NCBI GenBank assembly: GCA_035447065.1
Contig: DAOTGJ010000031.1
Coordinates: 1-41,609 of the forward strand
From: CALEMW01 sp035447065
GTDB lineage: Bacteria; Krumholzibacteriota; Krumholzibacteriia; LZORAL124-64-63
Direction: 5' to 3'
Length of the DNA stretch: 41,609 nt
Below, piece after piece: positions 16,414-23,981 of this stretch. Within the stretch, counting starts at the first letter, position 1. Every line of letters begins with the position of its first letter. The notes below the pieces were generated by a model, which was not told the origin of the DNA, searched no databases, and saw nothing but the letters and a program-made list of their open reading frames with translations. Position numbers and translations under genes: made by a program.

Positions 16414-17399
16414 TCAATATCCAGCCGCCTCTGCCACCTTTCCAGATCCGCATCCACCATCATCGTCACCAGCCCCTCGAAATCCACCTCCGGCTCCCAC
16501 CCCAGCTCCCGCCGCGCCTTGCTGCAGTCCCCCAGCAGCTCCACCACCTCGGCGGGGCGGAAGTAATCGGGGTCCACGCGCACGTGCTTCTCCCAGTCCA
16601 GCCCCACGTGGCCGAAGGCCACCTCGCAGAACTCGCGCACGGAGTGGGTGGCGCCGCTACTGACCACGTAGTCCTCCGGCGCGTCCTGCTGGAGCATGAG
16701 CCACATGGCGCGCACGTAGTCGCCGGCGTAGCCCCAGTCGCGCTTGGCGTCCAGGTTGCCCAGGGCCAGCTCCGACGCCTGGCCCAGCTTGATGCGGGCC
16801 ACGCCGTCGGTGATCTTGCGCGTCACGAACTCCAGGCCGCGGCGCGGCGACTCGTGGTTGAACAGGATGCCGGACACCGCGAAGAGGTCGTAGCTCTCGC
16901 GGTAGTTGACGGTGATGTAGTGGCCGTAGCACTTGGCCACGCCGTAGGGGCTGCGCGGGTAGAGGGGCGTGCGCTCGGTCTGCGGCGTCTCGCGCACCTG
17001 GCCGAACATCTCGCTGCTGGACGCCTGGTAGAAGCGGATCGCGGGATCGATGACCCGGATGGCCTCCAGCATGCGCGTCACGCCCAGGGCGGTCACGTCG
17101 GCGGTGAGGATGGGCTGCTTCCAGCTGGTGGGCACGAAGGACTGGGCCGCCAGGTTGTACACCTCGTGCGGGCGGATCTCGCTCAGGGCCGACAGCACCG
17201 AGGTCTGGTCCGTCAGGTCCGCCTGCACCACGTGCAGCCGGTCCTTGATGTGGGCGATGCGCTCGAAGGTCTCCGTGCTGGACCGCCGGATGGCGCCGTG
17301 CACCTCGTAGCCCTGATCCAGCAGGAATTCCGCCAGGTAGGAGCCGTCCTGGCCGGTGATGCCGGTGATCAGGGCGCGGCGGGGTTCGCTCGGGGTCAT
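16410..17399 (-). CDS. gmd: GDP-mannose 4,6-dehydratase
   Basis: A 329-residue extended SDR that converts GDP-mannose to GDP-4-dehydro-6-deoxy-D-mannose. Family signatures are clear: ITGITGQDGSYLAEFLLDQGYEVHGAIRRSS at the N-terminus (given here as segments ITGITGQDGSYLAEFLL and GYEVHGAIRRSS), ASSSEMFG, SPYGVAKCYGHY with the Tyr-Lys pair, LFNHESPRRG, and NLDAKRDWGYAGDYV. The ATG at 17399 has GGAGG at a good distance; the open frame to 17498 would start inside the yceI terminator. It works with the rmd product encoded about 4 kb away on the other strand. The two are separated by the exported-protein operon. Confidence 0.95.
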   Translation of the reverse strand: MTPSEPRRALITGITGQDGSYLAEFLLDQGYEVHGAIRRSSTETFERIAHIKDRLHVVQADLTDQTSVLSALSEIRPHEVYNLAAQSFVPTSWKQPILTADVTALGVTRMLEAIRVIDPAIRFYQASSSEMFGQVRETPQTERTPLYPRSPYGVAKCYGHYITVNYRESYDLFAVSGILFNHESPRRGLEFVTRKITDGVARIKLGQASELALGNLDAKRDWGYAGDYVRAMWLMLQQDAPEDYVVSSGATHSVREFCEVAFGHVGLDWEKHVRVDPDYFRPAEVVELLGDCSKARRELGWEPEVDFEGLVTMMVDADLERWQRRLDID

Positions 17400-17450
17400 G
17401 GCGGCCTCCAGGGCAGCGGTCCGGATGGGGGTTCTCGGTGTCGGACCTTC

Positions 17451-17479
17451 AGTATCGCCCGCCTCGCGGAGCGTCGCAA
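17451..17479 (-). promoter_or_regulatory. Candidate gmd promoter
   Basis: On the - strand, TTGCGA (plus 17474-17479), a 17-nt spacer and GATACT (plus 17451-17456), about 50 nt before the ATG. It lies just downstream of the yceI terminator. Confidence 0.4.
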
Positions 17480-17504
17480 GTCCCTTCCGGCCAATCATCT
17501 ATGG

Positions 17505-17537
17505 CAACAAAAAGGGGCGGATCCGTAGATCCGCCCC
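17505..17537 (-). terminator. Rho-independent terminator of the CDGSH/yceI unit
   Basis: GGGGCGGATC (17514-17523) and GATCCGCCCC (17528-17537) form a perfect 10-bp stem with a 4-nt loop. On the - strand it is followed by TTTTTGTT. It lies about 50 nt after the YceI-family gene. Confidence 0.9.
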
Positions 17538-17588
17538 GGCGTCCGGTAAGGCACTGGGCGATAGCGCCCTACCGAACAGCGGGAAACT

Positions 17589-18170
17589 TTACTTCTTGAT
17601 GGCTTCGATCTCAAGCATGATTTCCACCTCGTTGCCCACCGCCAGGCCACCCTTGTCCAGGGTGCTGTTGTAGACGATGCCGAACTCGGTGCGGTCGATC
17701 TCACCCTCGGCGCTGAAGCCCACCCGGGTGTTGCCCCACGGGTCCTCCACGGTGCCGTTGTACTCCAGCTCCAGGGTGACCGGCTTGGTGACGCCGTGCA
17801 TGGTCAGGTCCCCCATGAGCAGCCAGTCGTCGCCGTCCTGCTTCACGCCGGTGGAGGTGAAGGTCATGGTGGGGTACTTGGCCACGTCGAAGAAGTCCTC
17901 GTTGCGCAGGTGGCCGTCGCGCTTCTCGTCGTTGGTGTTGACCGACGCCATCTGGATGACGGCGTTCACCTTGGCGCTCTTCATGTTGGTCTCGTCGAAC
18001 TCGATGGTGCCCTCGAAGTCCTCGAAGAAGCCCTTCACCTTGCTCACCATCATGTGGCGCACCTTGAAGGACACGCTGGAGTGCGAGGCGTCGATGGCGT
18101 AGGTGGCGGCCTGGGCGGCGCCGGCGGTCAGCAGCGCCGCCAGGGCGGTCAGCAGAAGGATCTTGCGCAT
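17589..18170 (-). CDS. YceI-family periplasmic protein
   Basis: A 193-residue protein with signal peptide MRKILLLTALAALLTAGAAQA and mature start TYAIDASHSSVSFKVRHMMVSKVKGFF, written here as TYAIDASHSSVSFKV and RHMMVSKVKGFF. This is the typical opening of the YceI lipocalin-like fold. Further family segments are GTIEFDE, VNTNDEKRDGHLRNEDFFDV, DLTMHGVTKPV and DRTEFGIVYN. YceI proteins bind isoprenoid or other lipids in an extended tunnel and have been linked to stress and acid responses; the ligand here is unknown. It starts 42 nt after the CDGSH gene and is probably co-transcribed with it. Confidence 0.9.
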   Translation of the reverse strand: MRKILLLTALAALLTAGAAQAATYAIDASHSSVSFKVRHMMVSKVKGFFEDFEGTIEFDETNMKSAKVNAVIQMASVNTNDEKRDGHLRNEDFFDVAKYPTMTFTSTGVKQDGDDWLLMGDLTMHGVTKPVTLELEYNGTVEDPWGNTRVGFSAEGEIDRTEFGIVYNSTLDKGGLAVGNEVEIMLEIEAIKK

Positions 18171-18212
18171 GGTCTCTCTCCTCTTGAGTGGGGCGGCGGG
18201 GCCGCACGGGGT

Positions 18213-18461
18213 TCAGTCGTCCTTGGTGTACAGCCGATGCGCGCCGTCGCAGTACGGCGCTTCGCGGGACATCTTGCACTGGCACAGAGCCGCCCGCGTG
18301 GGCTCCGCGATCTCCAGCATCCGGGGCCGGAACTCCGTGCCGGCATGCCCTCCGTCGCAGAAGGGCTGCGTGGCCGACCGGCCGCAGGTGCAGTAGGCGT
18401 AGGTGCCGGGCTCCAGCTCCAGAACCTTGGGCCGGACGTCGGCGATCCTGGGTCGATCCAT
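18213..18461 (-). CDS. Double CDGSH-type iron-sulfur protein
   Basis: An 82-residue protein with two CDGSH-type motifs: CTCGRSATQPFCDGGH and CQCKMSREAPYCDGAH. Each supplies three Cys and one His for a [2Fe-2S] cluster, so a single chain can carry two clusters. Members act in redox or iron-sulfur transfer; the partner is unknown. No signal peptide, so it is probably cytoplasmic. GGGAGG is about eight bases before the ATG. It is the first gene of a unit with the YceI-family gene. Confidence 0.9.
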   Translation of the reverse strand: MDRPRIADVRPKVLELEPGTYAYCTCGRSATQPFCDGGHAGTEFRPRMLEIAEPTRAALCQCKMSREAPYCDGAHRLYTKDD

Positions 18462-18479
18462 GGGGGGCCTCCCGGGTTA

Positions 18480-18493
18480 CTTGTTCCAACAAG
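18480..18493. promoter_or_regulatory. Palindrome CTTGTT-CC-AACAAG upstream of the CDGSH gene
   Basis: Perfect 6-bp inverted repeat with a 2-nt centre, 19 nt before the CDGSH start. On the - strand TTGAAA (plus 18495-18500) sits immediately upstream, so a repressor bound here could block a promoter. No good -10 is seen, so this is tentative. Confidence 0.3.
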
Positions 18494-18568
18494 CTTTCAA
18501 GATCGGCGCGGTCGCGGGGAACCGCAAGGGGGGCGACCGCATTTTTCGCAGGCCCCGCCGCCCGCCCT

Positions 18569-18597
18569 TTGACCCGCTCCCCCGCGCGGGGTACGCT
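18569..18597 (+). promoter_or_regulatory. Candidate promoter of the two-component operon
   Basis: TTGACC (18569-18574), a 17-nt spacer and TACGCT (18592-18597), about 35 nt before the GTG start of the kinase. The -10 is weak. Confidence 0.3.
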
Positions 18598-18631
18598 GAT
18601 CCATCACCCTCTCGTCCCGGAGCGTCGCCAC

Positions 18632-20356
18632 GTGTCGATCCGCAGCCGCATCCTCCTGGTGGTCCTGGCCGCCGCCCTGCTGCCCCTGGGGCTCTTCGGC
18701 TGGGCCGCGCGCGACCGCGCCGGCCACGACCTCACCCGCCAGTACTCGCGCCGCGTGGACGCCTTGGTGGACGCCCTGGACCGCCGCCTCACCGCCGAGG
18801 ACCGCGACCTGGCCGACCGCCTGGCCGGCCTCCGCGCCGACGCCCAGTCCGACCCCCGCCTGGACCTGGCCCTGGGCGGATTCGCCGACCGCGCCGCCTA
18901 CCCCCTGGAGTTCGTGGAAGACGCCCTGAACCTGGGCCGCCTGGACCTGGTGCTCCTGCTGGACCAGCGGGGCCGCGAGGTGGCCGGCGTGCCCTCGGGC
19001 CTGGTGCCGCCGGACCGCCCCCTGCTCCAGGCCGTGCGCCGCCTGGGCGACCGCTCCGGCCTGCTGCGCCTGAGCGATGGCCTGGCCCGCGTGCGCGCCG
19101 ATTCCCTGGTGGTGGGCGGCTCCGTGCACCACCTGCTGGTGGGCCGCCGCGTGACCGCGGAAGACCTTTCCGCCTGGTCCGACGGCGTGATCACCGCCTC
19201 GCTGGTCTACGACGGCGGCGCCCTGGCCGGCGACGACGACCTGCGCTCCCGTCTGGAGAACGCCGGCGAGGCCGGCCTCACCAACCCCGAGGCCGTGGTC
19301 CCCGCGGACCGCTATCTGGTGCGCGCCCTGCCGTTCCCGCGCCTGCGCGGCGGCTCCCTGGCCGCCGTGCCCACGCCCCCGCCCCTGGTGCGCGCCACGT
19401 TGGTGCTCACCCATCCCCTGAGCGGCCGCGACGACCTGCTGCGCCGCCTGGACCTGCGCCTGGCCGCGGTGGCCGGCGCGTCGGTGGCCCTGGCCCTGCT
19501 GCTGGGCGTGGTGCTCTCCTGGCGCGTCACGCGCTCCCTGCGCCTGCTGGCCGACCGCGCCGAATCCCTGGATCTGGAGCGCCTGGACCCCGCCTTCCCC
19601 CCCGCCGGCCGCGACGAGGTGGGCCGCCTGGCCGGCGTGCTGGAGGCCATGCGCCGCCGCCTGGCCGGCGGCGTGGACCGCCTGCGCGAGGCCGAGCGCC
19701 GCGCCGTGCTGGGCGAGCTGGCCCGCCAGGTGAACCACGACGTGCGCAACGGCTTCCTGCCCGTGCGCAACGTGGTGCAGCACCTGGGCCGCGTGGCCCG
19801 CGAAGACCCCGCGGACCTGCCCCGCGTCTTCCTGGAGCGCGAGCAGACCCTCACCGACGGCCTGGGCCAGCTGGAGGAGCTGGCCGGGAGCTGGAAGCGC
19901 CTCTCCGGCCGCGGCAACCCGCGCCCGCTGGACCCCGTGGAGGCCGTGCGCGGCGCCCTGGCCGGCTTCCCGGAGCAGGTGACCGTGGAGGCGGCCCACG
20001 GCGTGCCGGACCTCATCATCGACCCCACCGCCCTGCGCCGCATGGTGCAGAACCTGGTGCGCAACGCCCTGGAGAGCGGGGACGACGGCCCCGCCCGCGT
20101 GACCGTGCGCGTGGAGGCCGACGCCGCCGAGACCCGCATCGCCGTGCAGGACGACGGGCGCGGCCTGGCGCCGCAGGAGCGCGAACGCATCTTCGCCCCC
20201 TACTACACCACCCGCGCGGAAGGCACAGGCCTGGGCCTGGCCATCGTGCGCCGCCTGGCGGCCGACGCCGGCGGCGACGTGCGCGTGGAGAGCGAACCCG
20301 GCGCGGGCAGCACCTTCACGCTGGCCTTCGCCCGCCACGAGAACGGAGAGCCATGA
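18632..20356 (+). CDS. Membrane sensor histidine kinase
   Basis: A 574-residue kinase starting at a GTG (18632) with GGAG upstream. Transmembrane helix 1 is at about residues 5-25 (ILLVVLAAALLPLGLFGWAA), then a ~250-residue extracytoplasmic sensor region. Helix 2 (LRLAAVAGASVALALLLGVV) leads into a HAMP linker. The phosphorylation site is His369 in VNHDVRNGF. This H-box is unusual in having Gly-Phe where most kinases have Pro-Leu. N-box NLVRNALESG, G1 DDGRGL and G2 GTGLGLAIV complete the ATPase. It should phosphorylate the NtrC-type regulator whose ATG overlaps its stop (ATGA). The signal is unknown. Confidence 0.88.
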   Translation: MSIRSRILLVVLAAALLPLGLFGWAARDRAGHDLTRQYSRRVDALVDALDRRLTAEDRDLADRLAGLRADAQSDPRLDLALGGFADRAAYPLEFVEDALNLGRLDLVLLLDQRGREVAGVPSGLVPPDRPLLQAVRRLGDRSGLLRLSDGLARVRADSLVVGGSVHHLLVGRRVTAEDLSAWSDGVITASLVYDGGALAGDDDLRSRLENAGEAGLTNPEAVVPADRYLVRALPFPRLRGGSLAAVPTPPPLVRATLVLTHPLSGRDDLLRRLDLRLAAVAGASVALALLLGVVLSWRVTRSLRLLADRAESLDLERLDPAFPPAGRDEVGRLAGVLEAMRRRLAGGVDRLREAERRAVLGELARQVNHDVRNGFLPVRNVVQHLGRVAREDPADLPRVFLEREQTLTDGLGQLEELAGSWKRLSGRGNPRPLDPVEAVRGALAGFPEQVTVEAAHGVPDLIIDPTALRRMVQNLVRNALESGDDGPARVTVRVEADAAETRIAVQDDGRGLAPQERERIFAPYYTTRAEGTGLGLAIVRRLAADAGGDVRVESEPGAGSTFTLAFARHENGEP

Positions 20357-21738
20357 GCCGCATCCTCATCGTCGACGACAACGCCGCCCTGCGCGGCCAG
20401 TACGCCTACGACCTCCAGCGCCTGGGAGGCCACGAGGTGCTTCAGGCCGAAGACGGAGCCGCCGGCCTGCGCGTGCTGGAGGCCGAGCCCGTGGACTGCG
20501 TGGTGCTGGACCTGGAGATGCCCGGCACCGACGGCTTCGGCGTGCTGCGCGGCATGAAGGAGCGCGAGCTCGACGCGCCGGTGGTGGTCTACACCGGCAC
20601 CGGCAGCTTCGAGCGCTGCGTGCGCGCGGTGAAGCTGGGCGCGTATTCCTTCGTGGACAAGGACGAGCCCGTGGAGCGCGTGGCCCAGGAGATCAGCAAC
20701 GCCTTGGAGCACGGCCGCCTCACGCGCGAGGTGCGCGACCTGCGCCGCCAGGTGCACGGCGACTCGGGCCTGGTGGGCCGCGGCGCGGCCATGGCGGCGC
20801 TGAAGGCCCGGCTGGAGAAGGTGGCCCCCATCCCCAGCCCGGTGCTCATCCTGGGCGAGAGCGGCACGGGCAAGGAGCTGGTGGCGCGCGAGCTGCACCG
20901 GCTGGGCGCGCGGCCCCAGGGGCCGTTCGTGGCCCTGAACTGCGCGGCGCTGCCGGAGCACCTGGCCGAGAGCGAGCTGTTCGGCCACGAACGCGGCGCC
21001 TTCACCGGAGCCGACCGCCTGCGCCGCGGCGCCTTCGAGACCGCCCGCGGCGGCACCCTCATGCTGGACGAGGTGGGCGAGCTGCCGCCCGCCGCCCAGG
21101 CCAAGCTGCTGCGCGTGCTGGAGACCGGCGAGTTCGCGCGGCTGGGCGCCACGGCCGCCCTGAAGACCGACGCCCGCGTGCTGGCCGCCACCCACCGCGA
21201 CCTGGACGCCGAGGTGCGCGAGGGCCGCTTCCGCGAGGACCTGCTCTACCGCCTCAACGTGCACGTGCTGCAGGTGCCGCCCCTGCGCGACCGCGCCGAG
21301 GACGTGCCCGCCCTGGTGGACCACTTCCTGCGGCTGACCTGCGAGCGCTTCCGCTGCCGCTTCAAGACCGTGGCCCCCGCCGCCCTGGAACGCCTCAAGG
21401 CCCACCCCTGGCGCCGCAACAACGTGCGCGAGCTGCGCAACGCCGTGGAGCGCCTGGTGCTGGCCTGCGACGGCCAGGAGATCCAGGTGCGCCACCTCCC
21501 GCCGGAGATCGGCGCCGCGGCACCCGCGCCCGAGGGTGCGCCGGAGGAGATCATCCGCACCGGCGGCGGCACCCTGCAGGAGCTGCGCGCGGAGGCGGAG
21601 CGCGCCATCGTGCAGGCGGCGCTGGAGCGCAACGGCGGCCACCTGACCAACACGGCCAAGGAGCTGGGGCTGGCGGACCATGCGAGCCTGAGCAAGGTGA
21701 TGGCGCGGCTCGGGGTGGAACGGCCTAGTCGATCGTGA
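20353..21738 (+). CDS. NtrC-family sigma-54-dependent response regulator
   Basis: A 461-residue regulator. The receiver domain holds Asp8/Asp9 and the phospho-acceptor Asp53 (VVLDLEMPG). The AAA+ domain has Walker A GESGTGKE, the sigma-54 contact loop GAFTGA, Walker B GGTLMLDEVGEL, and the arginine-finger region FREDLLYRLNV. The C-terminal Fis-type helix-turn-helix is NTAKELGLADHASLSKVMARL. It activates transcription from sigma-54 promoters after phosphorylation by the coupled kinase. No convincing -24/-12 site was found in this window, so its targets lie elsewhere or were missed. Its 3' end overlaps the converging outer-membrane gene by 14 nt. Confidence 0.93.
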   Translation: MSRILIVDDNAALRGQYAYDLQRLGGHEVLQAEDGAAGLRVLEAEPVDCVVLDLEMPGTDGFGVLRGMKERELDAPVVVYTGTGSFERCVRAVKLGAYSFVDKDEPVERVAQEISNALEHGRLTREVRDLRRQVHGDSGLVGRGAAMAALKARLEKVAPIPSPVLILGESGTGKELVARELHRLGARPQGPFVALNCAALPEHLAESELFGHERGAFTGADRLRRGAFETARGGTLMLDEVGELPPAAQAKLLRVLETGEFARLGATAALKTDARVLAATHRDLDAEVREGRFREDLLYRLNVHVLQVPPLRDRAEDVPALVDHFLRLTCERFRCRFKTVAPAALERLKAHPWRRNNVRELRNAVERLVLACDGQEIQVRHLPPEIGAAAPAPEGAPEEIIRTGGGTLQELRAEAERAIVQAALERNGGHLTNTAKELGLADHASLSKVMARLGVERPSRS

Positions 21739-22525
21739 GGCGGACGGCCAGCGTGCGGTCGTACCAGCCCTCCATGGACTCGTCCAGCGGCAGCCCCAGG
21801 AACACGCCGCCGCGCATGCCGCCCAGCGGCGCCTGCAGTCCGAGCGAGAGCATCTGATAGTGCTTGTCCGGCTGGTTCATGGCGGACGCCATCAGTCCCT
21901 TGAGCCACCCCGTCACCATGGCGCTCGCCGTGACCGGCCCACGGCTGCTCCAGCCCAGGGCGTAGCGGATGAGGATCTCGCCGTCGTCGCGGGTGCGGAG
22001 GATCTTGGGCGCGAAGGCCAGATGGAGCACCCCCAGCCTGCCCTCGCGACGGCGGCCCTCCACCAGCTCCACCCCCCACGCGCCGGGCATGAAGCGCTCG
22101 GGACGGCCCCAGTCCGAGGACACGCCGTAGGCGACCGCCAGGTCGTCGTCATCCTTGCCGGGCGTCGGGACGGTGAGGCTCCAGCGGGTGTAGTCGCCGT
22201 CGGGCCGGCGCGTCTCGCGCGCCACCGTCACGTTGCCCAGGCGCACGCCCCCCGTCCGATCGGCGTCGTCGTAGACCAGCCGCACGACGCTCGTCTCCAC
22301 CTCCCAGTGGCGGTCGTGCGCGTGGCGGAAGGTGGTCAGGAGATCGAAGGCGCCGGAGGCCGGGGAGACATCGTCCTCGAGAGGTCCGGCGAAGGCGGCG
22401 TGCATCCACTCCACATGCCCCATGGGCACCGCACCGGCCGGACGCGGACGCTCGAGCTCCGAGGTCCCCGCCGTGGCCGTCCAGCTCCAGAGGAGCGCGA
22501 CGACGAGCGTCGACAAGCATTTCAT
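21725..22525 (-). CDS. Predicted outer-membrane beta-barrel protein of unknown function
   Basis: A 266-residue protein with signal peptide MKCLSTLVVALLWSWTATAG. Alternating amphipathic strands such as HWEVETSVVRLVYDD, VRLGNVTVARETR, GRLGVLHLAFAPKIL and GEILIRYALGWSSRG, and an end of alternating hydrophobic residues (YDRTLAVRLTID), fit a small beta-barrel. I recognise no family. GGAGAA precedes the ATG by a few bases. A perfect TATAAT lies on the - strand at plus positions 22552-22557, about 27 nt before the start codon. The 3' end overlaps the NtrC-type gene tail to tail by 14 nt. Confidence 0.6.
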   Translation of the reverse strand: MKCLSTLVVALLWSWTATAGTSELERPRPAGAVPMGHVEWMHAAFAGPLEDDVSPASGAFDLLTTFRHAHDRHWEVETSVVRLVYDDADRTGGVRLGNVTVARETRRPDGDYTRWSLTVPTPGKDDDDLAVAYGVSSDWGRPERFMPGAWGVELVEGRRREGRLGVLHLAFAPKILRTRDDGEILIRYALGWSSRGPVTASAMVTGWLKGLMASAMNQPDKHYQMLSLGLQAPLGGMRGGVFLGLPLDESMEGWYDRTLAVRLTID

Positions 22526-22551
22526 GGGTTCTCCAAAACGGGCGATGGCAT

Positions 22552-22557
22552 ATTATA
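22552..22557 (-). promoter_or_regulatory. Candidate -10 box (TATAAT) of the outer-membrane protein gene
   Basis: Perfect TATAAT on the - strand. No good -35 is present at 16-18 nt, so an activator or an extended element would be needed. Confidence 0.35.
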
Positions 22558-22624
22558 TTGGCAACGGCGGGATGCTATCGGAATGGATGCGCCCGTTCAA
22601 GACATCTTCGGAGCGCAGGGCTAA

Positions 22625-22640
22625 CGTGAGCGGGATCACA
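22625..22640. promoter_or_regulatory. CRP/FNR-superfamily type operator at the hypC promoter
   Basis: CGTGA-N6-TCACA, one base from the classical CRP consensus TGTGA-N6-TCACA. It ends three bases before the candidate -35. An equivalent site with the same half-sites and placement lies before the hydrogenase subunits (27040-27055). Confidence 0.55.
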
Positions 22641-22643
22641 GGC

Positions 22644-22672
22644 TTGCATCACACCCGTTAACGATTTATCAT
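22644..22672 (+). promoter_or_regulatory. Candidate hypC-Rieske promoter
   Basis: TTGCAT (22644-22649), a 17-nt spacer and TATCAT (22667-22672), abutting the CRP-like operator. The operator centre would lie near -46 relative to a start at about 22679, consistent with activation. Confidence 0.5.
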
Positions 22673-22705
22673 CCTGCGCACATCGCCCCCCGGAAGGAGT
22701 TCCCC

Positions 22706-22969
22706 ATGTGCCTGGGCGTCCCCGGCCGCATCACCGAGATCCTGGACGGCGGCCTCATGCGCATGGGGCTGGTGGATTTCGACGGCGTGAGCCAGGAGAT
22801 CTGCCTGGCCTACGTGCCCGACGCCGAGCCCGGCGACCACGTGCTGGTCCACGCGGGCTTCGCCCTGGCGGAACTCTCCGAGGAAGACGCGCGCAAGACG
22901 CTGGAGGTGCTGGCCCAGCTGGGCGAGCCGCCGGTGCCGCAACCCCCGAAGGATGGTCCCGGATCATGA
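22706..22969 (+). CDS. hypC: [NiFe] hydrogenase assembly chaperone HypC/HupF
   Basis: An 87-residue protein starting MCLGVPGRI, the invariant HypC opening. Cys2, exposed after Met removal, binds the Fe(CN)2CO precursor. VLVHAGFAL carries the conserved His. HypC carries the iron moiety from HypD to the large-subunit precursor. GGAAGGAG lies eight bases before the ATG. Its stop overlaps the ATG of the Rieske gene (ATGA). No hypA, B, D, E or F gene is in the window, so they must lie elsewhere. Confidence 0.93.
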   Translation: MCLGVPGRITEILDGGLMRMGLVDFDGVSQEICLAYVPDAEPGDHVLVHAGFALAELSEEDARKTLEVLAQLGEPPVPQPPKDGPGS

Positions 22970-23373
22970 ATCACGAACGCCGCCGCTTCCTGCAGACCCT
23001 CGCCCTGGGCGCCGCCCTGCCCATCGTGCCCCGCCTGCTGGGCTGCGGTGCGGGCAAGGCCTACGACGCCACCGGCACCGGCGAGGTGCGCGTCCCCCTG
23101 GCCATGCTGCCGGTGGGCGGCCGCCTCCACGTGACGCTGGACGGCGACACGGTGGAGCTCACCCGCCGCGAGGACGAGATCGTGGCCCGCTCCATGGTGT
23201 GCACGCACCAGGGCTGCGAGGTGGAGTGGGTGGACGAGGAGAACGCCTACGTGTGCCCCTGCCACGAGGGCAAGTTCAACGCGCAGGGCGACCCGATCTA
23301 CGGATCGCCCCGCCGGCCCCTCAAGCTGTTCAGCGTGACCCGCGAGGGGAACGAGCTGGTGGTCCGCGCCTAG
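22966..23373 (+). CDS. Tat-exported Rieske [2Fe-2S] protein associated with hydrogenase
   Basis: A 135-residue protein. The N-terminus ERRRFLQTLALGAALPIV is a twin-arginine signal; a following Cys (LLGCGAG) might be a lipoprotein site. The Rieske ligands are Cys and His in CTHQGC and Cys and His in CPCHEGKF, with the extra Cys pair typical of high-potential bc1-type Rieske proteins. GSPRRPLKLF corresponds to the Pro-loop region. It is translationally coupled to hypC and faces the hydrogenase genes. No cytochrome b subunit is encoded here, so the protein could relay electrons between the hydrogenase and a membrane quinone or cytochrome partner; this is inference. Its stop shares CTAG with the stop of the converging protease gene. 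Confidence 0.88.
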   Translation: MNHERRRFLQTLALGAALPIVPRLLGCGAGKAYDATGTGEVRVPLAMLPVGGRLHVTLDGDTVELTRREDEIVARSMVCTHQGCEVEWVDEENAYVCPCHEGKFNAQGDPIYGSPRRPLKLFSVTREGNELVVRA

Positions 23374-23909
23374 TCCGCGGCTTCCCACCACAGGTTCGGA
23401 GCGCTCGGCTCGGTGCGCGGCACCGCGGGCGCTCCTTCCTTTTCCAGCGCGGAGAGCACGGCCTCCAGGGCCGTGGGCACCGCCGCGCGCACGCCCGGGC
23501 TCAGGGCCTCGCCCTGCTCCATGCCCGCACCGATCACGCCCACCAGGGTGACCCGCTCCGGCGCGCCGCCGGCGAACTCCAGGGCCAGGATGGCGTCGCG
23601 CACGCCGGGATCATGGGGCGACACGCGCGGGCCGGGATCATGCTTCAGCACCGCCTCGCGGTCGTAGGTGCGCACCTCGCCGGGGGTGCCGTCGGTGCGC
23701 ACCACGTCGATGAAGATCACGGCCTCGCGGCCCGACAGGTGGGGATGCAGGTCCAGGCCGGGGGTGCCCAGGTCCAGGAACTCGCAGTCGGCGGCCGGCT
23801 CCCAGCCGGCCTGCAGGTGGGCCATCACGGTGGGTCCCAGGGCGTCGTCGCCCATGAGCACGTTGCCCAGGCTCAACACCGCGAGGCGCGGCGTGTTGGG
23901 ATCGGTCAT
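23370..23909 (-). CDS. hyaD: Hydrogenase maturation endopeptidase (HyaD/HybD/HupD family)
   Basis: A 179-residue protease that removes the C-terminal tail of the large-subunit precursor once nickel is in place. GNVLMGDDALGP matches the family's GNxLxxDxxxG motif, with Asp at the position of nickel-sensing Glu16 in HybD. FIDVV and SPHDPG supply the other expected nickel ligands (Asp and His). The last ~20 residues (VPRTEPSAPNLWWEAAD) look like a disordered extension. AAGGAG precedes the ATG. It follows the large-subunit gene after a 72-nt gap with a strong hairpin. Confidence 0.9.
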   Translation of the reverse strand: MTDPNTPRLAVLSLGNVLMGDDALGPTVMAHLQAGWEPAADCEFLDLGTPGLDLHPHLSGREAVIFIDVVRTDGTPGEVRTYDREAVLKHDPGPRVSPHDPGVRDAILALEFAGGAPERVTLVGVIGAGMEQGEALSPGVRAAVPTALEAVLSALEKEGAPAVPRTEPSAPNLWWEAAD

Positions 23910-23932
23910 TCCTTGGCTCCTTCTTGACGAAA

Positions 23933-23960
23933 CGGGGGCGCGACCTGCGCCGCGCCCCCG
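23933..23960 (-). terminator. Hairpin between the hydrogenase large subunit and protease genes
   Basis: CGGGGGCGCG (23933-23942) and CGCGCCCCCG (23951-23960) form a perfect 10-bp stem with an 8-nt loop, followed on the - strand by TTTCGTC. The weak T-tract suggests partial termination or RNA processing that lowers protease expression relative to the subunits. Confidence 0.55.
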
Positions 23961-23981
23961 CGTTCGGACGTCCGCACCGGG

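Noticed and set aside
22547..22562. Sigma-54 -24/-12 promoter (TGGCA ... TTGGCA) near the NtrC-type regulator
   Set aside because: The GG-to-GC distance is 14 instead of 12, and it is not oriented to a gene with other support.
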